Shown here: in pieces, positions 1 to 7,877 of the stretch
How positions within the stretch are numbered: the stretch's first letter is position 1
Layout of the letters: the number at the start of each line of letters is the position of its first letter
Assembly: GCA_020851565.1 (NCBI GenBank)
Contig: JADZCN010000082.1
Location: 37,752-101,751 of the forward strand
DNA: 64,000 nt
Direction of reading: 5' to 3'
Origin: Acidobacteriota bacterium
GTDB taxonomy: Bacteria > Acidobacteriota > Vicinamibacteria > Vicinamibacterales > UBA2999
Program-made: the position numbers and the translations under genes
Notes under the pieces: model-generated
The model's input: only the letters and a program-made list of their open reading frames with translations
Databases searched by the model: none
What the model was told of the DNA's origin: nothing

Positions 1-1380
1 AGGCACGACTACGACGTCGTCGGCCTCTCGGGCATCATCGTCAATGTCGGCAAGATCCGGGAGATGTGCCGGCTGATCCGCCGGCACTCGCCGAAGTCGG
101 CGATCGTGGTCGGCGGTCACGTGACGGCCATCCCGGGAATCGAGCGGATGATCGACGCGGATCACATCGTGAAGGGGGAGGGGATTGGCTGGCTCCGCGC
201 CTTCCTCGGCGAGGACACGGCGAGGCCTGTGGAGCACCCGATGATCCCGTCCTCGTTCGGATTCCGCCTCATGGGCCTGCCGGCTCCGCGCGGCGGGGGC
301 AATGCGTCGGCGACCATCATCCCGTCGGTCGGGTGCCCGATGGGCTGCAACTTCTGCACGACGTCGGAGTTCTTCGGCGGCAAGGGGAAGTTCGTCAATT
401 TCCTCGAGCGCGGCGAGGACCTCTACCGGGTGATGTGCGAGACCGAGCGGCGCCTGGGCGCGAAAGCGTTCTTCATGATGGACGAGAACTTCCTGCTGTA
501 CCGGAAGCGCGCCCTCGAGCTGCTGGACCTCATGAAGGCGGGCGGCAAGGCCTGGTCGCTCTACGTGTTCTCGTCCGCCAATGCCATCCGCAAGTACGAC
601 ATCCGCCAGCTGGTGGAGCTCGGCGTCGAGTGGATCTGGCTCGGGTTGGAGTCGGCGGCCTCGGGCTACCAGAAGCTGAAAGGCACCGACACGGTCGCGC
701 TGGCGCGCGAACTGCAGTCGCACGGCATCCGCGTGCACGGCTCCACGATTATCGGCCTCGAGCACCACACGCCGGACAATATCGCCGCCGAGATCGAGCA
801 CGCGGTGAGCCACGACACGGTGTTCCACCAGTTCATGCTCTACACGCCAGTGCCGGGCACGCCGCTGTACCGGGAGGTCGAGACGAGCGGCCGCCTGCTG
901 CCGGATGTGGACCTCGCCGACATCCACGGGCAGTTCAAATTCAACTTCCGCCACGCCGCCATCTCCAGGGACGAATCGAAGCAGATGCTCGACCGCGCCT
1001 TCAGGCGCGATTACGAGGTGAATGGCCCCAGCCTCTTCCGGCTGATGCAGAACATGCTCGTCGGGTGGCGGCGCTACCGGGACGATCCCGATCCGCGCGT
1101 GCGGACCCGGGTGGCGGCCGAGGCAGCGCAGCTTCGCTGGGGGCACGGCGCCGTCCTCCTGGCGATGGAGAAGTACCTCAGGGACTCGAACAGGGCCGTG
1201 AGCGAGCGCATCCGCTCGCTTCGCCTGCAGGTCGAACGCGAGTTCGGCGGAGTCACCCGGGCCATCGATCAGGTCGTCGGTCCCGTGCTCCTCTGGAGTG
1301 CACGCCGCGAGGCGCGCCTCGCGCCCGCAGGCCGTCGGCTCGAGCCTCGCACCTTCCTCGAGCGCCGCAACTGGCGCTGA
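1..1380 (+). CDS. B12-binding radical SAM protein (5' partial)
   Basis: The frame is open from base 1, so the N-terminus lies outside the window; 459 residues are visible. The first visible part (DYDVVGLSGIIVN, then VVGGHV) looks like the end of a cobalamin-binding Rossmann domain. The radical SAM cluster motif CxxxCxxC follows (GCPMGCNFC, Cys codons at 334, 346 and 355), which ligates a [4Fe-4S] cluster that cleaves S-adenosylmethionine. A TIM-barrel-like stretch with WIWLGLES and GSTIIGLEH continues to about base 900. The C-terminal 150 residues are Arg-rich and match no motif I know. Proteins of this class do radical methylations or rearrangements; the substrate cannot be read here. The downstream metallothionein gene is probably separate, with its own promoter-like CATAAT at 1403-1408. 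Confidence 0.85.
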   Translation, partial: RHDYDVVGLSGIIVNVGKIREMCRLIRRHSPKSAIVVGGHVTAIPGIERMIDADHIVKGEGIGWLRAFLGEDTARPVEHPMIPSSFGFRLMGLPAPRGGGNASATIIPSVGCPMGCNFCTTSEFFGGKGKFVNFLERGEDLYRVMCETERRLGAKAFFMMDENFLLYRKRALELLDLMKAGGKAWSLYVFSSANAIRKYDIRQLVELGVEWIWLGLESAASGYQKLKGTDTVALARELQSHGIRVHGSTIIGLEHHTPDNIAAEIEHAVSHDTVFHQFMLYTPVPGTPLYREVETSGRLLPDVDLADIHGQFKFNFRHAAISRDESKQMLDRAFRRDYEVNGPSLFRLMQNMLVGWRRYRDDPDPRVRTRVAAEAAQLRWGHGAVLLAMEKYLRDSNRAVSERIRSLRLQVEREFGGVTRAIDQVVGPVLLWSARREARLAPAGRRLEPRTFLERRNWR

Positions 1381-1430
1381 CGGCGCGCCGCCGAATCGGG
1401 CGCATAATGACGCTGAAAGCGAGGCGAGCC

Positions 1431-1592
1431 ATGGCCGAGCCGAAGACCGCCCCTCCAGCACAGCAGAAGTGCGCCCATCCCAGCTGCTCGTGCACGGTGC
1501 CCGCTGGCGCCAAGTACTGCAGCGACTACTGCAAAAAGGCGCCGGAGACCGAGCTCCACTGCAACTGCATGCACAAGGAGTGTCACCTCTAG
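1431..1592 (+). CDS. Small bacterial metallothionein-like protein
   Basis: A 53-residue protein with eight Cys and four His, spaced as in bacterial SmtA/PmtA metallothioneins: KCAHPSCSC near the N-terminus, KYCSDYC in the middle and HCNCMHKEC at the end. The KYC-S-D-Y-C element corresponds to the conserved YYCSEAC of the family. Such proteins bind Zn, Cu or Cd in thiolate clusters in the cytoplasm and buffer or detoxify metal. I chose the ATG at 1431 because GAGG sits about 6 nt upstream; an in-frame ATG at 1407 would add eight residues. A CATAAT hexamer at 1403-1408 could be its -10. It is shorter than SmtA because the linker between Cys groups is short. No metal-responsive repressor gene is adjacent. 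Confidence 0.75.
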   Translation: MAEPKTAPPAQQKCAHPSCSCTVPAGAKYCSDYCKKAPETELHCNCMHKECHL

Positions 1593-1714
1593 TCCGGTGA
1601 CAGATTCGGTCCGCGCGCCACGCGGGCTGGCCAATAGTTGTCAGTCCGCGTGTGCAACCGCGGCCAGCCGCGCGCAACCCGCCGCTGGCAGCATTCCTGC
1701 ACATCCGGTGGTCG

Positions 1715-2398
1715 ATGACTCGTTCGATCGCTGGTCCCGCACGGTGGCTGTTGACCGCGGCGTGGCTGTCCGCCGGCGCCGGCCTCGCGGGCGTGACCGC
1801 CACGGACCTCCGCGCCCGCCTGACGCCGCCAACGCCGCCCGAAGTGGCCACCGATGTCACGGTCCGCAACGCCGTGGACCACGAAGGCCGCCGGGCGTCG
1901 TTTCGCATCCTGCTCTTCACTGACGAGTTCCGGTGGCGCCTGAACTCGTACGACACCATCGAGGACGGCGCGACCTTCCCGGGCTTCACCGACGAGATGA
2001 AGGCGGTGCTCAACAGCGCGCAGGAGATCATCTGCGTCGGCGCGAGCTCACAGGAGATTCCCGCCGGCGTCGGCTTCAAGGCCGGGCGCGCGCAGGAAGA
2101 GTGGCGCGCGGCCAAGCGGGCCGAGCGGATCGCGCTCTGGGTGCGGCAGGCCCTCTCGAAGCCCATCCCGGTGCGCAAGCTGAACATCGGCCATCACACC
2201 CCGACGCGCACGGCCAGGGACACGTCCGATCAGCGGCGCGTCGTCGTAATCCTGGTGCTCGACCACGACGAGGGCGCAAACCTCGACGAGTCGCTGCGTG
2301 CGGCCATGGAAGAGGAGTCAAGGCGCGCCCCCATCTTCGATTCGCTGCTCACCGACTACTCGCTCGGCGCGGGAGAGAGGTTCACATGGGTGCCCTGA
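1715..2398 (+). CDS. Exported protein with a degenerate OmpA-like C-terminal region
   Basis: I do not recognise a named family. The 227-residue product starts with a hydrophobic segment at about residues 8-27 (WLLTAAWLSAGAGLAGV), a signal peptide or anchor. Its C-terminal half has the rhythm of an OmpA/MotB peptidoglycan-binding fold: a strand (EIICVGASS), a long basic helix rich in AAKRAERIALWV, a strand (VRKLNIGHH), then TSDQRRVVVILVLD, which resembles the NRRVEI ending of that fold. The usual GHTD motif is absent. The ATG at 1715 was preferred to one at 1652 because it directly precedes the hydrophobic segment. The next gene starts 13 nt before this one stops, so the two are probably translationally coupled and work together in the envelope. 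Confidence 0.6.
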   Translation: MTRSIAGPARWLLTAAWLSAGAGLAGVTATDLRARLTPPTPPEVATDVTVRNAVDHEGRRASFRILLFTDEFRWRLNSYDTIEDGATFPGFTDEMKAVLNSAQEIICVGASSQEIPAGVGFKAGRAQEEWRAAKRAERIALWVRQALSKPIPVRKLNIGHHTPTRTARDTSDQRRVVVILVLDHDEGANLDESLRAAMEEESRRAPIFDSLLTDYSLGAGERFTWVP

Positions 2399-2652
2399 GC
2401 GACCTGCCGCCGGAGCTCCTCGCCGGCTGGGCGCTGTGGCTGGCCGGGGGCCTCGCACTGATGCTGTGGTTCCGGCATCGCAGCGCACGCCCTGGTCCGC
2501 CGTCGAGCGCTCCACGCGTGCCGCCCACCGGCGCGATGCGGCTGTCGGGAACGCGCCCCGCCGCCTCGAGGCCATCAGGGGTGAGGCCGGCGCCGGATCC
2601 GTTCTCGGAACTGCAGTCTCTGCTCGACGCGCCGGACGACAGGAAGCGGTAG
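2386..2652 (+). CDS. Small single-pass membrane protein
   Basis: An 88-residue protein with one membrane helix at about residues 9-29 (LLAGWALWLAGGLALMLWF), a basic stretch right after it (RHRSAR) that would place the C-terminus in the cytoplasm, and a Pro/Arg-rich disordered tail ending in an acidic FSELQSLLDAPDD. GGAGAGAGG lies just before the ATG. It overlaps the preceding gene by 13 nt in another frame, and the coding pattern continues cleanly to the stop. The family is unknown to me; a role with the upstream exported protein is an inference from the overlap only. Confidence 0.55.
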   Translation: MGALSDLPPELLAGWALWLAGGLALMLWFRHRSARPGPPSSAPRVPPTGAMRLSGTRPAASRPSGVRPAPDPFSELQSLLDAPDDRKR

Positions 2653-2691
2653 ACCGTCGGCGTCGCGCGGCTGACGCTCGGGCCACTCGGC

Positions 2692-2697
2692 TAGACT
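2692..2697 (+). promoter_or_regulatory. -10 element (TAGACT) for a leaderless M20 peptidase mRNA
   Basis: TAGACT ends 7 nt before the ATG at 2705 and no Shine-Dalgarno sequence lies between them. A weak -35-like CTGACG is at 2671-2676 with a short 15-nt spacer. The likely transcript starts at or next to the ATG. Confidence 0.5.
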
Positions 2698-2704
2698 GTG
2701 GGCC

Positions 2705-4201
2705 ATGAGGCGACTCATCATCGCTGCCCTGGCCTCCGTCGTCATCGTCGCGACCGGTGCGGCACAGCCTTCGTCGGTCTCCGCGTGGCGCGCCGCGCAC
2801 GAGCGGCAGATCCTGGACGAGTTGCTGCAGCTCGTATCCATCCCCAACGTGGCCGGCAACGACGCCGACATGCGCCGCAACGCCGACGCGCTGGAGGCGA
2901 TGTTCACGAAGCGCGGCTTCAAGGTCGAGAGGTCATCCGGTCCCGGTTCGCCCGTCGTGTTTGCGACCCTGGACGTGCCCGCCGCGCGCGGGACCCTCAC
3001 CCTCTACATCCATTACGACGGCCAGCCGGTGAACGACGCCGAATGGACGCGGTGCAAGCCCTTCGCGCCCTGCGTGCATGGCGCCGATGGCCCCGTGACG
3101 CTCGGCCCCGACACGCGCCTCGACCCGGAGTGGCGCGTGTACGGACGCTCGGCATCGGACGACAAGGGCCCGATCGTGGCGGTCGTGAATGCTGTCGAGG
3201 CGCTGCGGGCTGCGGGTGCGGGGCCCCTCTGGAACCTTCGCGTCGTGCTGGACGGCCAGGAGGAGGCCGGCTCTGCCAACTTCCGCCGCTTCGCCGAGGC
3301 ACGGGCAGCAGACCTGAAGGGCGACATCGCGATGACGCTGGACGGCCCGCGTCACCCGAGCGGGCGGCCGACGCTCTACTACGGTGTGCGCGGCGGGGCC
3401 GGGCTCACCGTCACGGTCTTCGGCGCGAAGGGGGACCTGCACTCAGGCAACTATGGGAACTGGGCCCCGGACCCCTCCATGCGCCTGGCGAAGCTCCTCG
3501 CCAGCATGAAGGACGACGCGGGCCGCGTCACGATCGCGGGGTTCTATGACGATGTGACGCCGCTCACGCAGACCGAGTTGAAGGCCCTCGAGGACATGCC
3601 GAACGTCGAGGCCGTCCTGAAGAAGGACTTCCTGGTCGCACAGCCCGAGCGCCCGGAGCAGCGCCTCGAGCGCAAGCTGAACGAGCCCACCTTGAGCGTG
3701 CTCGTGATGGAGTCGGGCGGCGGCTTCGGCGCCCCGGCGCGTTCCGCCATCCCCGCGTCGGCCAGGGCGCGCATCGAGATGCGGCTCGTCCACGGCCTCG
3801 ATCCGGCGAAGCAGAACCGGCTGGTCGTCGATCACATCCGGAAGCAGGGCTACTTCGTGGTCGACGGCCGCGACCCGAGCGATGAGGAGCGCCTCACGCA
3901 TCCGCTGATCGCCCGCGTGGACCTGCGCGGAGGCTCGACGGCGCCGCGCGTGTCGCTGGACGATCCGATGACGAAGGCCGTGTTCGCAGCCCTCTCGCGC
4001 GGAGGACGGCAGATCGCCCGCCTCCCGACGCTCGGTGGCGGGATGCCGTTTGCCACCTTCAGCGAGCGGATGCCCACCGTGGGACTGTCGATCGTCAACC
4101 ACGACAACAACCAGCACGGCGCGAACGAGAACCTCCGCCTCCGGAACCTCTGGGAAGGGATCGAGATGATGGCGGACGTGATGACGATGGAGCGGCCATG
4201 A
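2705..4201 (+). CDS. M20 family metallopeptidase, exported
   Basis: 498 residues, beginning with a signal peptide (MRRLIIAALASVVIVATGAAQ). The order of metal-site motifs is that of M20 dipeptidases and carboxypeptidases: YIHYDGQPV (first His ligand) at about residue 103, SASDDKGP (bridging Asp), DGQEEAGS (catalytic and ligand Glu), TLDGPR, and a C-terminal NHDNNQHGANENLR carrying the last His. A dimerisation insert (GVRGGAGLTVTVFG, then DLHSGNYGN) is present. It should hydrolyse peptides or N-acyl amino acids in the periplasm with two zinc ions. It overlaps the following aminotransferase by 4 nt (ATGA), so peptide breakdown and amino-acid transamination are probably one operon. Specificity is not readable from sequence. 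Confidence 0.88.
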   Translation: MRRLIIAALASVVIVATGAAQPSSVSAWRAAHERQILDELLQLVSIPNVAGNDADMRRNADALEAMFTKRGFKVERSSGPGSPVVFATLDVPAARGTLTLYIHYDGQPVNDAEWTRCKPFAPCVHGADGPVTLGPDTRLDPEWRVYGRSASDDKGPIVAVVNAVEALRAAGAGPLWNLRVVLDGQEEAGSANFRRFAEARAADLKGDIAMTLDGPRHPSGRPTLYYGVRGGAGLTVTVFGAKGDLHSGNYGNWAPDPSMRLAKLLASMKDDAGRVTIAGFYDDVTPLTQTELKALEDMPNVEAVLKKDFLVAQPERPEQRLERKLNEPTLSVLVMESGGGFGAPARSAIPASARARIEMRLVHGLDPAKQNRLVVDHIRKQGYFVVDGRDPSDEERLTHPLIARVDLRGGSTAPRVSLDDPMTKAVFAALSRGGRQIARLPTLGGGMPFATFSERMPTVGLSIVNHDNNQHGANENLRLRNLWEGIEMMADVMTMERP

Positions 4202-5361
4202 TGACGATGCTCCCGCCGCCCACGCAGATGGTCCTGCGCGAGGGCTACTGCGAGTTCAACTACGGCCAGCCGGACCCGGACCTGCTCCCCGTCGACGCAC
4301 TCCGGCGCGCGGCGGCCATGGCGCTCGACACGTTCGGCCCCGACACGCTCGCGTACGGCGCGCCCGAGGGAGCGTGGCCCCTGCTCGCCTGGATCCAGGA
4401 GCGCACGCGCGAACGCGAGGGCGTGACGGTGGCGCTCGATGAGTGCATCGGGACCGCGGGTAACTCCGACGCCATCGACCAGGTCTGCACGCTGTTCACG
4501 CGGCCCGGCGACGTGGCGATCGTGGAGTCGCCCACCTACCACCTGGGCCTGAAAATCCTTCGCGACCACCACCTGGACCTGCGGGCCGTCCCCATGGACG
4601 AGAGCGGCCTTCGTATGGACGCGCTCGACGCCACCCTGGCGCAGCTTGGTCGCGAAGGGAAGCAGGCCCGGCTCGTGTACACGATCCCGACCTTCCACAA
4701 TCCGACGGGCGTGAACCTGAGCCTGGACCGTCGCCGCGCGCTGGTGGACAGAGCCGTCCGACACGGCTTTCTGATCCTCGAGGACGATGTGTATCGGGAA
4801 CTCGCGTACGACGTCGTCTCGCCCCCTGCCCTGTTCTCACTGGCGCCCCGCGGCGTCGTGCTGCGGATGGGCTCGTTCGCCAAGTCGCTGGCGCCAGGGC
4901 TCCGGCTCGGATGGATCAACTGCAGCGCGGAGCAGGCACGTCGATTCGCCGACGGAGGGCTGCGCGACAGCGGCGGCGCCCCCAACTTCACGGCCGCGAT
5001 GATGGTGGCGGCGCTCTGCCGGTCCGGCGACTTCGATGCCCATGTCGCCCGCCTGCGGGCGGCGTATCGCGAGCGGCGTGATGCGCTGGCTGCGGCGCTG
5101 GCCCGTCACCTGCCCGAGGGCTGCGCCTTCACCACTCCGGGGGGCGGCTATTTCATCTGGGTCACGCTGCCGGCGGGAATGGACGCCGATGCCGTGCGGC
5201 ACGCGGCCGACGCGCATCGCGTGGCATTCATTCCCGGGGGCCGGGTCTCAATCGACGGGCGGGGGCGGGAGTGCCTGCGCCTGGCGTTCAGCCTCATGAA
5301 GCCCGCGCAACTGGAGGAAGGGGCGCGCCGCCTGGGTGCCGCGATCGCCGCGGCTGCCTGA
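4198..5361 (+). CDS. PLP-dependent aminotransferase, class I/II
   Basis: 387 residues of fold-type I aminotransferase without the GntR domain that many relatives carry. Visible landmarks are TAGNSDAIDQV (phosphate-binding loop), YTIPTFHNPTGVNLS (Asn and surrounding loop that bind the pyridine ring), ILEDDVYRELAY (the Asp that binds the pyridine nitrogen, and the Tyr), and SFAKSLAPGLRLGW, in which the Lys forms the Schiff base with PLP and the Arg binds phosphate. These motifs are closest to the 2-aminoadipate/aromatic aminotransferase branch (LysN or MocR-like). The start ATG overlaps the M20 stop. The gene ends at a hairpin terminator shared with the opposing PQQ dehydrogenase gene. Confidence 0.88.
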   Translation: MMTMLPPPTQMVLREGYCEFNYGQPDPDLLPVDALRRAAAMALDTFGPDTLAYGAPEGAWPLLAWIQERTREREGVTVALDECIGTAGNSDAIDQVCTLFTRPGDVAIVESPTYHLGLKILRDHHLDLRAVPMDESGLRMDALDATLAQLGREGKQARLVYTIPTFHNPTGVNLSLDRRRALVDRAVRHGFLILEDDVYRELAYDVVSPPALFSLAPRGVVLRMGSFAKSLAPGLRLGWINCSAEQARRFADGGLRDSGGAPNFTAAMMVAALCRSGDFDAHVARLRAAYRERRDALAAALARHLPEGCAFTTPGGGYFIWVTLPAGMDADAVRHAADAHRVAFIPGGRVSIDGRGRECLRLAFSLMKPAQLEEGARRLGAAIAAAA

Positions 5362-5428
5362 CTTTCGCCCATCCGGCATGGCTGCGGGGCGATGCGGTGA
5401 GGTCGAGGGCGTCAACACGCACAAAAGA

Positions 5429-5460
5429 AGAGGGACGGGATTGCTCCCGCCCCTCTTTCT
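5429..5460. terminator. Bidirectional intrinsic terminator
   Basis: A 12-bp stem with one mismatch (AGAGGGACGGGA at 5429-5440, TCCCGCCCCTCT at 5445-5456), a TTGC loop, T-rich sequence after it on the plus strand and an A-rich run (ACAAAAG) before it. It lies between the convergent aminotransferase and PQQ dehydrogenase genes and can serve both. Confidence 0.8.
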
Positions 5461-5495
5461 ATCTTCTGTCTTGTTTCCTTCTGCCTTCTGCCTTC
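5457..5495. repeat. Degenerate CTTCTGCCTT-type short repeat array
   Basis: A pyrimidine-rich run built from variants of CTTCTGC and CTTCTGT (for example CCTTCTGCCTTCTGCC) fills the gap up to the stop codon of the minus-strand PQQ dehydrogenase gene. It is one of several word-type repeat arrays in this window. Confidence 0.5.
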
Positions 5496-7628
5496 CTACT
5501 GGCGCGGTGCGGTCGGCGCCGCCTCGGTCTGTGGCAGGCGCAGCGAAATGTACTCGCCGGTGTAGTTGCCGCCGCTCACGCCGACGATGATGTACTGCCG
5601 GCCGTTCGCCGAGTAGGTCATCGGGTGGCCGACCACGGGCGCCGGCAGCAGCACCTCGCCGACCTGCTGGCCGGTCTTCTTGTCATAGGCTCGCAGCATG
5701 GCGCCGCGTCCGCGCGGCTCGATGTTGGTCACCTGCGGATCCCCGGCGATGAGCAGGGTCTTCGTGATGAGGACGCCCACGTTGCCCGGCTGGCCGGTCT
5801 TCGGGATGTTCATCCCCCGCAGCCGGGGGTTGTTGCGGACAACGTCCGGCGTGTCGCCGTGCGGAACCTGCCACATGAGGTCACCCTTGTTCACGTCGAT
5901 GGCGGCCATGACGCCGTAGGGCGGCTTCAAGATGGAGAGCCCGTCCAGGCCCTCGGACAGCGCGCGACGGCCCGACATGCCCGGGAACTGGATGGCAGGC
6001 GCGCCGCCGGGGCCGCCGGCCGGCCGCTCGCGGCGCAGGCCGTAGTCCGGCTCCGCTTCCCAGCGAGGCAGGCGCGGCTTGTTCTTGAACTGGTCCGGGT
6101 TGACCTTGTCGAACTCCTCGTGGTCGTACTTGGCCACGGTGATCGCCGAGTTGTGGGCGTGGGTGTAGAAAATGCCCGTCTCAGGATCGAAGCCCGAGCC
6201 CGGCCAGTTCACGCCGCCAGTGGTGTTGGCGATATTGATCGTTCCCAGCTTGTCGGTCTCGGGACCCACGGGCGGCACGTAGGGAATCGGTTCCCAGCGG
6301 AACTTCTGGAGGTTCTTGAGCGCCTGCGCGCGCAGCTCCGGAGTGAAGTCGATGAGGTCGTTCTCGGTCACGTGCGTCCGCGAGTACGGCGCCGGCTTGG
6401 TCGGGAACGGCTGAGTCTTTGCCGTCTTCTCGCCGTGCATGGTGCTCTGCGGCACCGGGCGCTCCTCGATCGGCCAGATGGGCTGCCCGGTGATGCGGTC
6501 GAACACGTACAGCCAGCCCTGCTTGGAAGGAACGGCCAACACCTTACGGGGCGTGCCGTCGATGTTCACGTCCATCACGAGGCCCCACGCCGACATGTCG
6601 TGGTCCCACAGCGGGTGGTGCACGAACTGGTAGTACCACTTCCGCTGGCCGGTCTTGATGTCCACCGCGACGATGCTCTCGGCGAACAGGTTGTCGCCCG
6701 GCCGGTTGCCGCCGTACTCGTCGATGGTCGGGGTCTCGACCGGCAGGTACACGAGGCCGGCCTCCGGGTCGGAGGTGATCTCCGTCCACACGCCGACGTT
6801 ACCGGTCCACTCCCACGATCCGTTCTCCCACGTCTCGTTCCCGAACTGACCGGGGTAAGGAATGGTGTCGAAGCGCCACAGCTGCTTGCCCGTGCGGGCG
6901 TCGTAGGCGCGAACCAGGCCCTTGGCGTTCGTGCTGTACACGTAGCCGAGGCCCTCGAACATCGACGACCCGACGATGATCACGTCGCCGACGATGTGGG
7001 GAGTGGAGTGCAGGCCAATCTCGCCCTTCTCCAGGTCGAGCTGCTTGTCCTTGCCGATGACCACGCCCACCTTCAGGTCGATGACGCCCTTGTCGCCGAA
7101 GGTCGGGATGGGCTGGCCGGTCTTCGCGTTGAGCGACACCAGGCGGTAGCCGGTCGTCACGTAGACGACCCGGTCGTCGCCCTTGCCGTCGGTCCAGTAG
7201 GACAGGCCGCGGCCCGAGAGCTGACGGGGCGCCCAGCGCGTGGCGCGCTCGCCCTCGTCCATCGAGTACATCCACTTCATCTCGCCGGTCGAGGCGTTGA
7301 GCGCCACCACGGCGCGGCGCGTGCCTGCCGTGGCGTACACCGTGTCGCCGACCTTCACCGGGGTGCCCTCGAGCTTGGTCTCGGGGCGGGGGCCGAGGTT
7401 GTCGGTCTTGAACCGCCACGCCACCTCGAGCTTGCTGAAGTTGCCAGCGTTGATCTGATCGAGGGGCGAGTACTTGCTGCCGTGGATGTCGGCGGTGTAC
7501 ATCGGCCAGTCGCCGTTCTTCGTACTCGGCATCGAACCGCTCTGTCCGGACACGCGCGGGGTCAGCCACGCGACGCCCGCGACGAGCAGCGCCACCACTG
7601 GCACGACTCGAATTGCGATGCGCTTCAT
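5496..7628 (-). CDS. PQQ-binding beta-propeller dehydrogenase, exported
   Basis: 710 residues with a signal peptide (VVPVVALLVAGVAWL, then VSGQ). The body is an eight-bladed quinoprotein propeller: WPMYTADIHGSKYSPLDQIN at the start, repeated docking motifs such as VVALNASTGEMKW, VRAYDARTGKQLW and IVAVDIKTGQRKW, and the closing MLRAYDKKTGQQV and GRQYIIVGVSGG. This matches the membrane-type glucose/quinate dehydrogenase and soluble quinoprotein families, which oxidise sugars or alcohols in the periplasm with PQQ. There is no haem c motif (CxxCH) and no vicinal CysCys, so it is not a quinohaemoprotein or a methanol-dehydrogenase type enzyme. AGGAG lies 8 nt before the ATG, and a TAGAAT -10-like hexamer is at 7697-7702 on the minus strand. 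Substrate unknown. Confidence 0.85.
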   Translation of the reverse strand: MKRIAIRVVPVVALLVAGVAWLTPRVSGQSGSMPSTKNGDWPMYTADIHGSKYSPLDQINAGNFSKLEVAWRFKTDNLGPRPETKLEGTPVKVGDTVYATAGTRRAVVALNASTGEMKWMYSMDEGERATRWAPRQLSGRGLSYWTDGKGDDRVVYVTTGYRLVSLNAKTGQPIPTFGDKGVIDLKVGVVIGKDKQLDLEKGEIGLHSTPHIVGDVIIVGSSMFEGLGYVYSTNAKGLVRAYDARTGKQLWRFDTIPYPGQFGNETWENGSWEWTGNVGVWTEITSDPEAGLVYLPVETPTIDEYGGNRPGDNLFAESIVAVDIKTGQRKWYYQFVHHPLWDHDMSAWGLVMDVNIDGTPRKVLAVPSKQGWLYVFDRITGQPIWPIEERPVPQSTMHGEKTAKTQPFPTKPAPYSRTHVTENDLIDFTPELRAQALKNLQKFRWEPIPYVPPVGPETDKLGTINIANTTGGVNWPGSGFDPETGIFYTHAHNSAITVAKYDHEEFDKVNPDQFKNKPRLPRWEAEPDYGLRRERPAGGPGGAPAIQFPGMSGRRALSEGLDGLSILKPPYGVMAAIDVNKGDLMWQVPHGDTPDVVRNNPRLRGMNIPKTGQPGNVGVLITKTLLIAGDPQVTNIEPRGRGAMLRAYDKKTGQQVGEVLLPAPVVGHPMTYSANGRQYIIVGVSGGNYTGEYISLRLPQTEAAPTAPRQ

Positions 7629-7877
7629 CGGTTTAGCTCCTGACAGGGACTTACGAACGGGCAGCCGCCCGGCGAGAGGCTCCCGGACGCGCGAGTATTC
7701 TAGCGCGGACCGGCCCAGCTGGCTCGCCGGGTTTTTGTCGCCGCGGCCCTCACAAGACTTACGCCACCCGGCGGGGGTCGTTTACGGTCCCGGAAGCCGC
7801 CCGCGACGGCGTTCCCATGCCGAAATGTCACGAAACGTATCGCGGCAGCTCATGCCGTCGCCCGACGGGTCCGCCAC

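Noticed and set aside
64..1380. Start of the radical SAM gene at the first ATG in the window
   Set aside because: The frame is open and reads as cobalamin-domain sequence (DYDVVGLSGIIVN) before that ATG, so the gene begins outside the window.
5271..7643. A 790-codon open frame on the plus strand across the PQQ dehydrogenase gene
   Set aside because: It is rich in Arg, His and Val with no domain motif, and the opposite frame has clear quinoprotein repeats and a signal peptide. It is a shadow of high GC.
7629..7877. A small gene in the 249-nt gap between the PQQ and BNR genes
   Set aside because: Short frames there lack ribosome sites and motifs; I see only the PQQ gene's leader and a possible TAGAAT.
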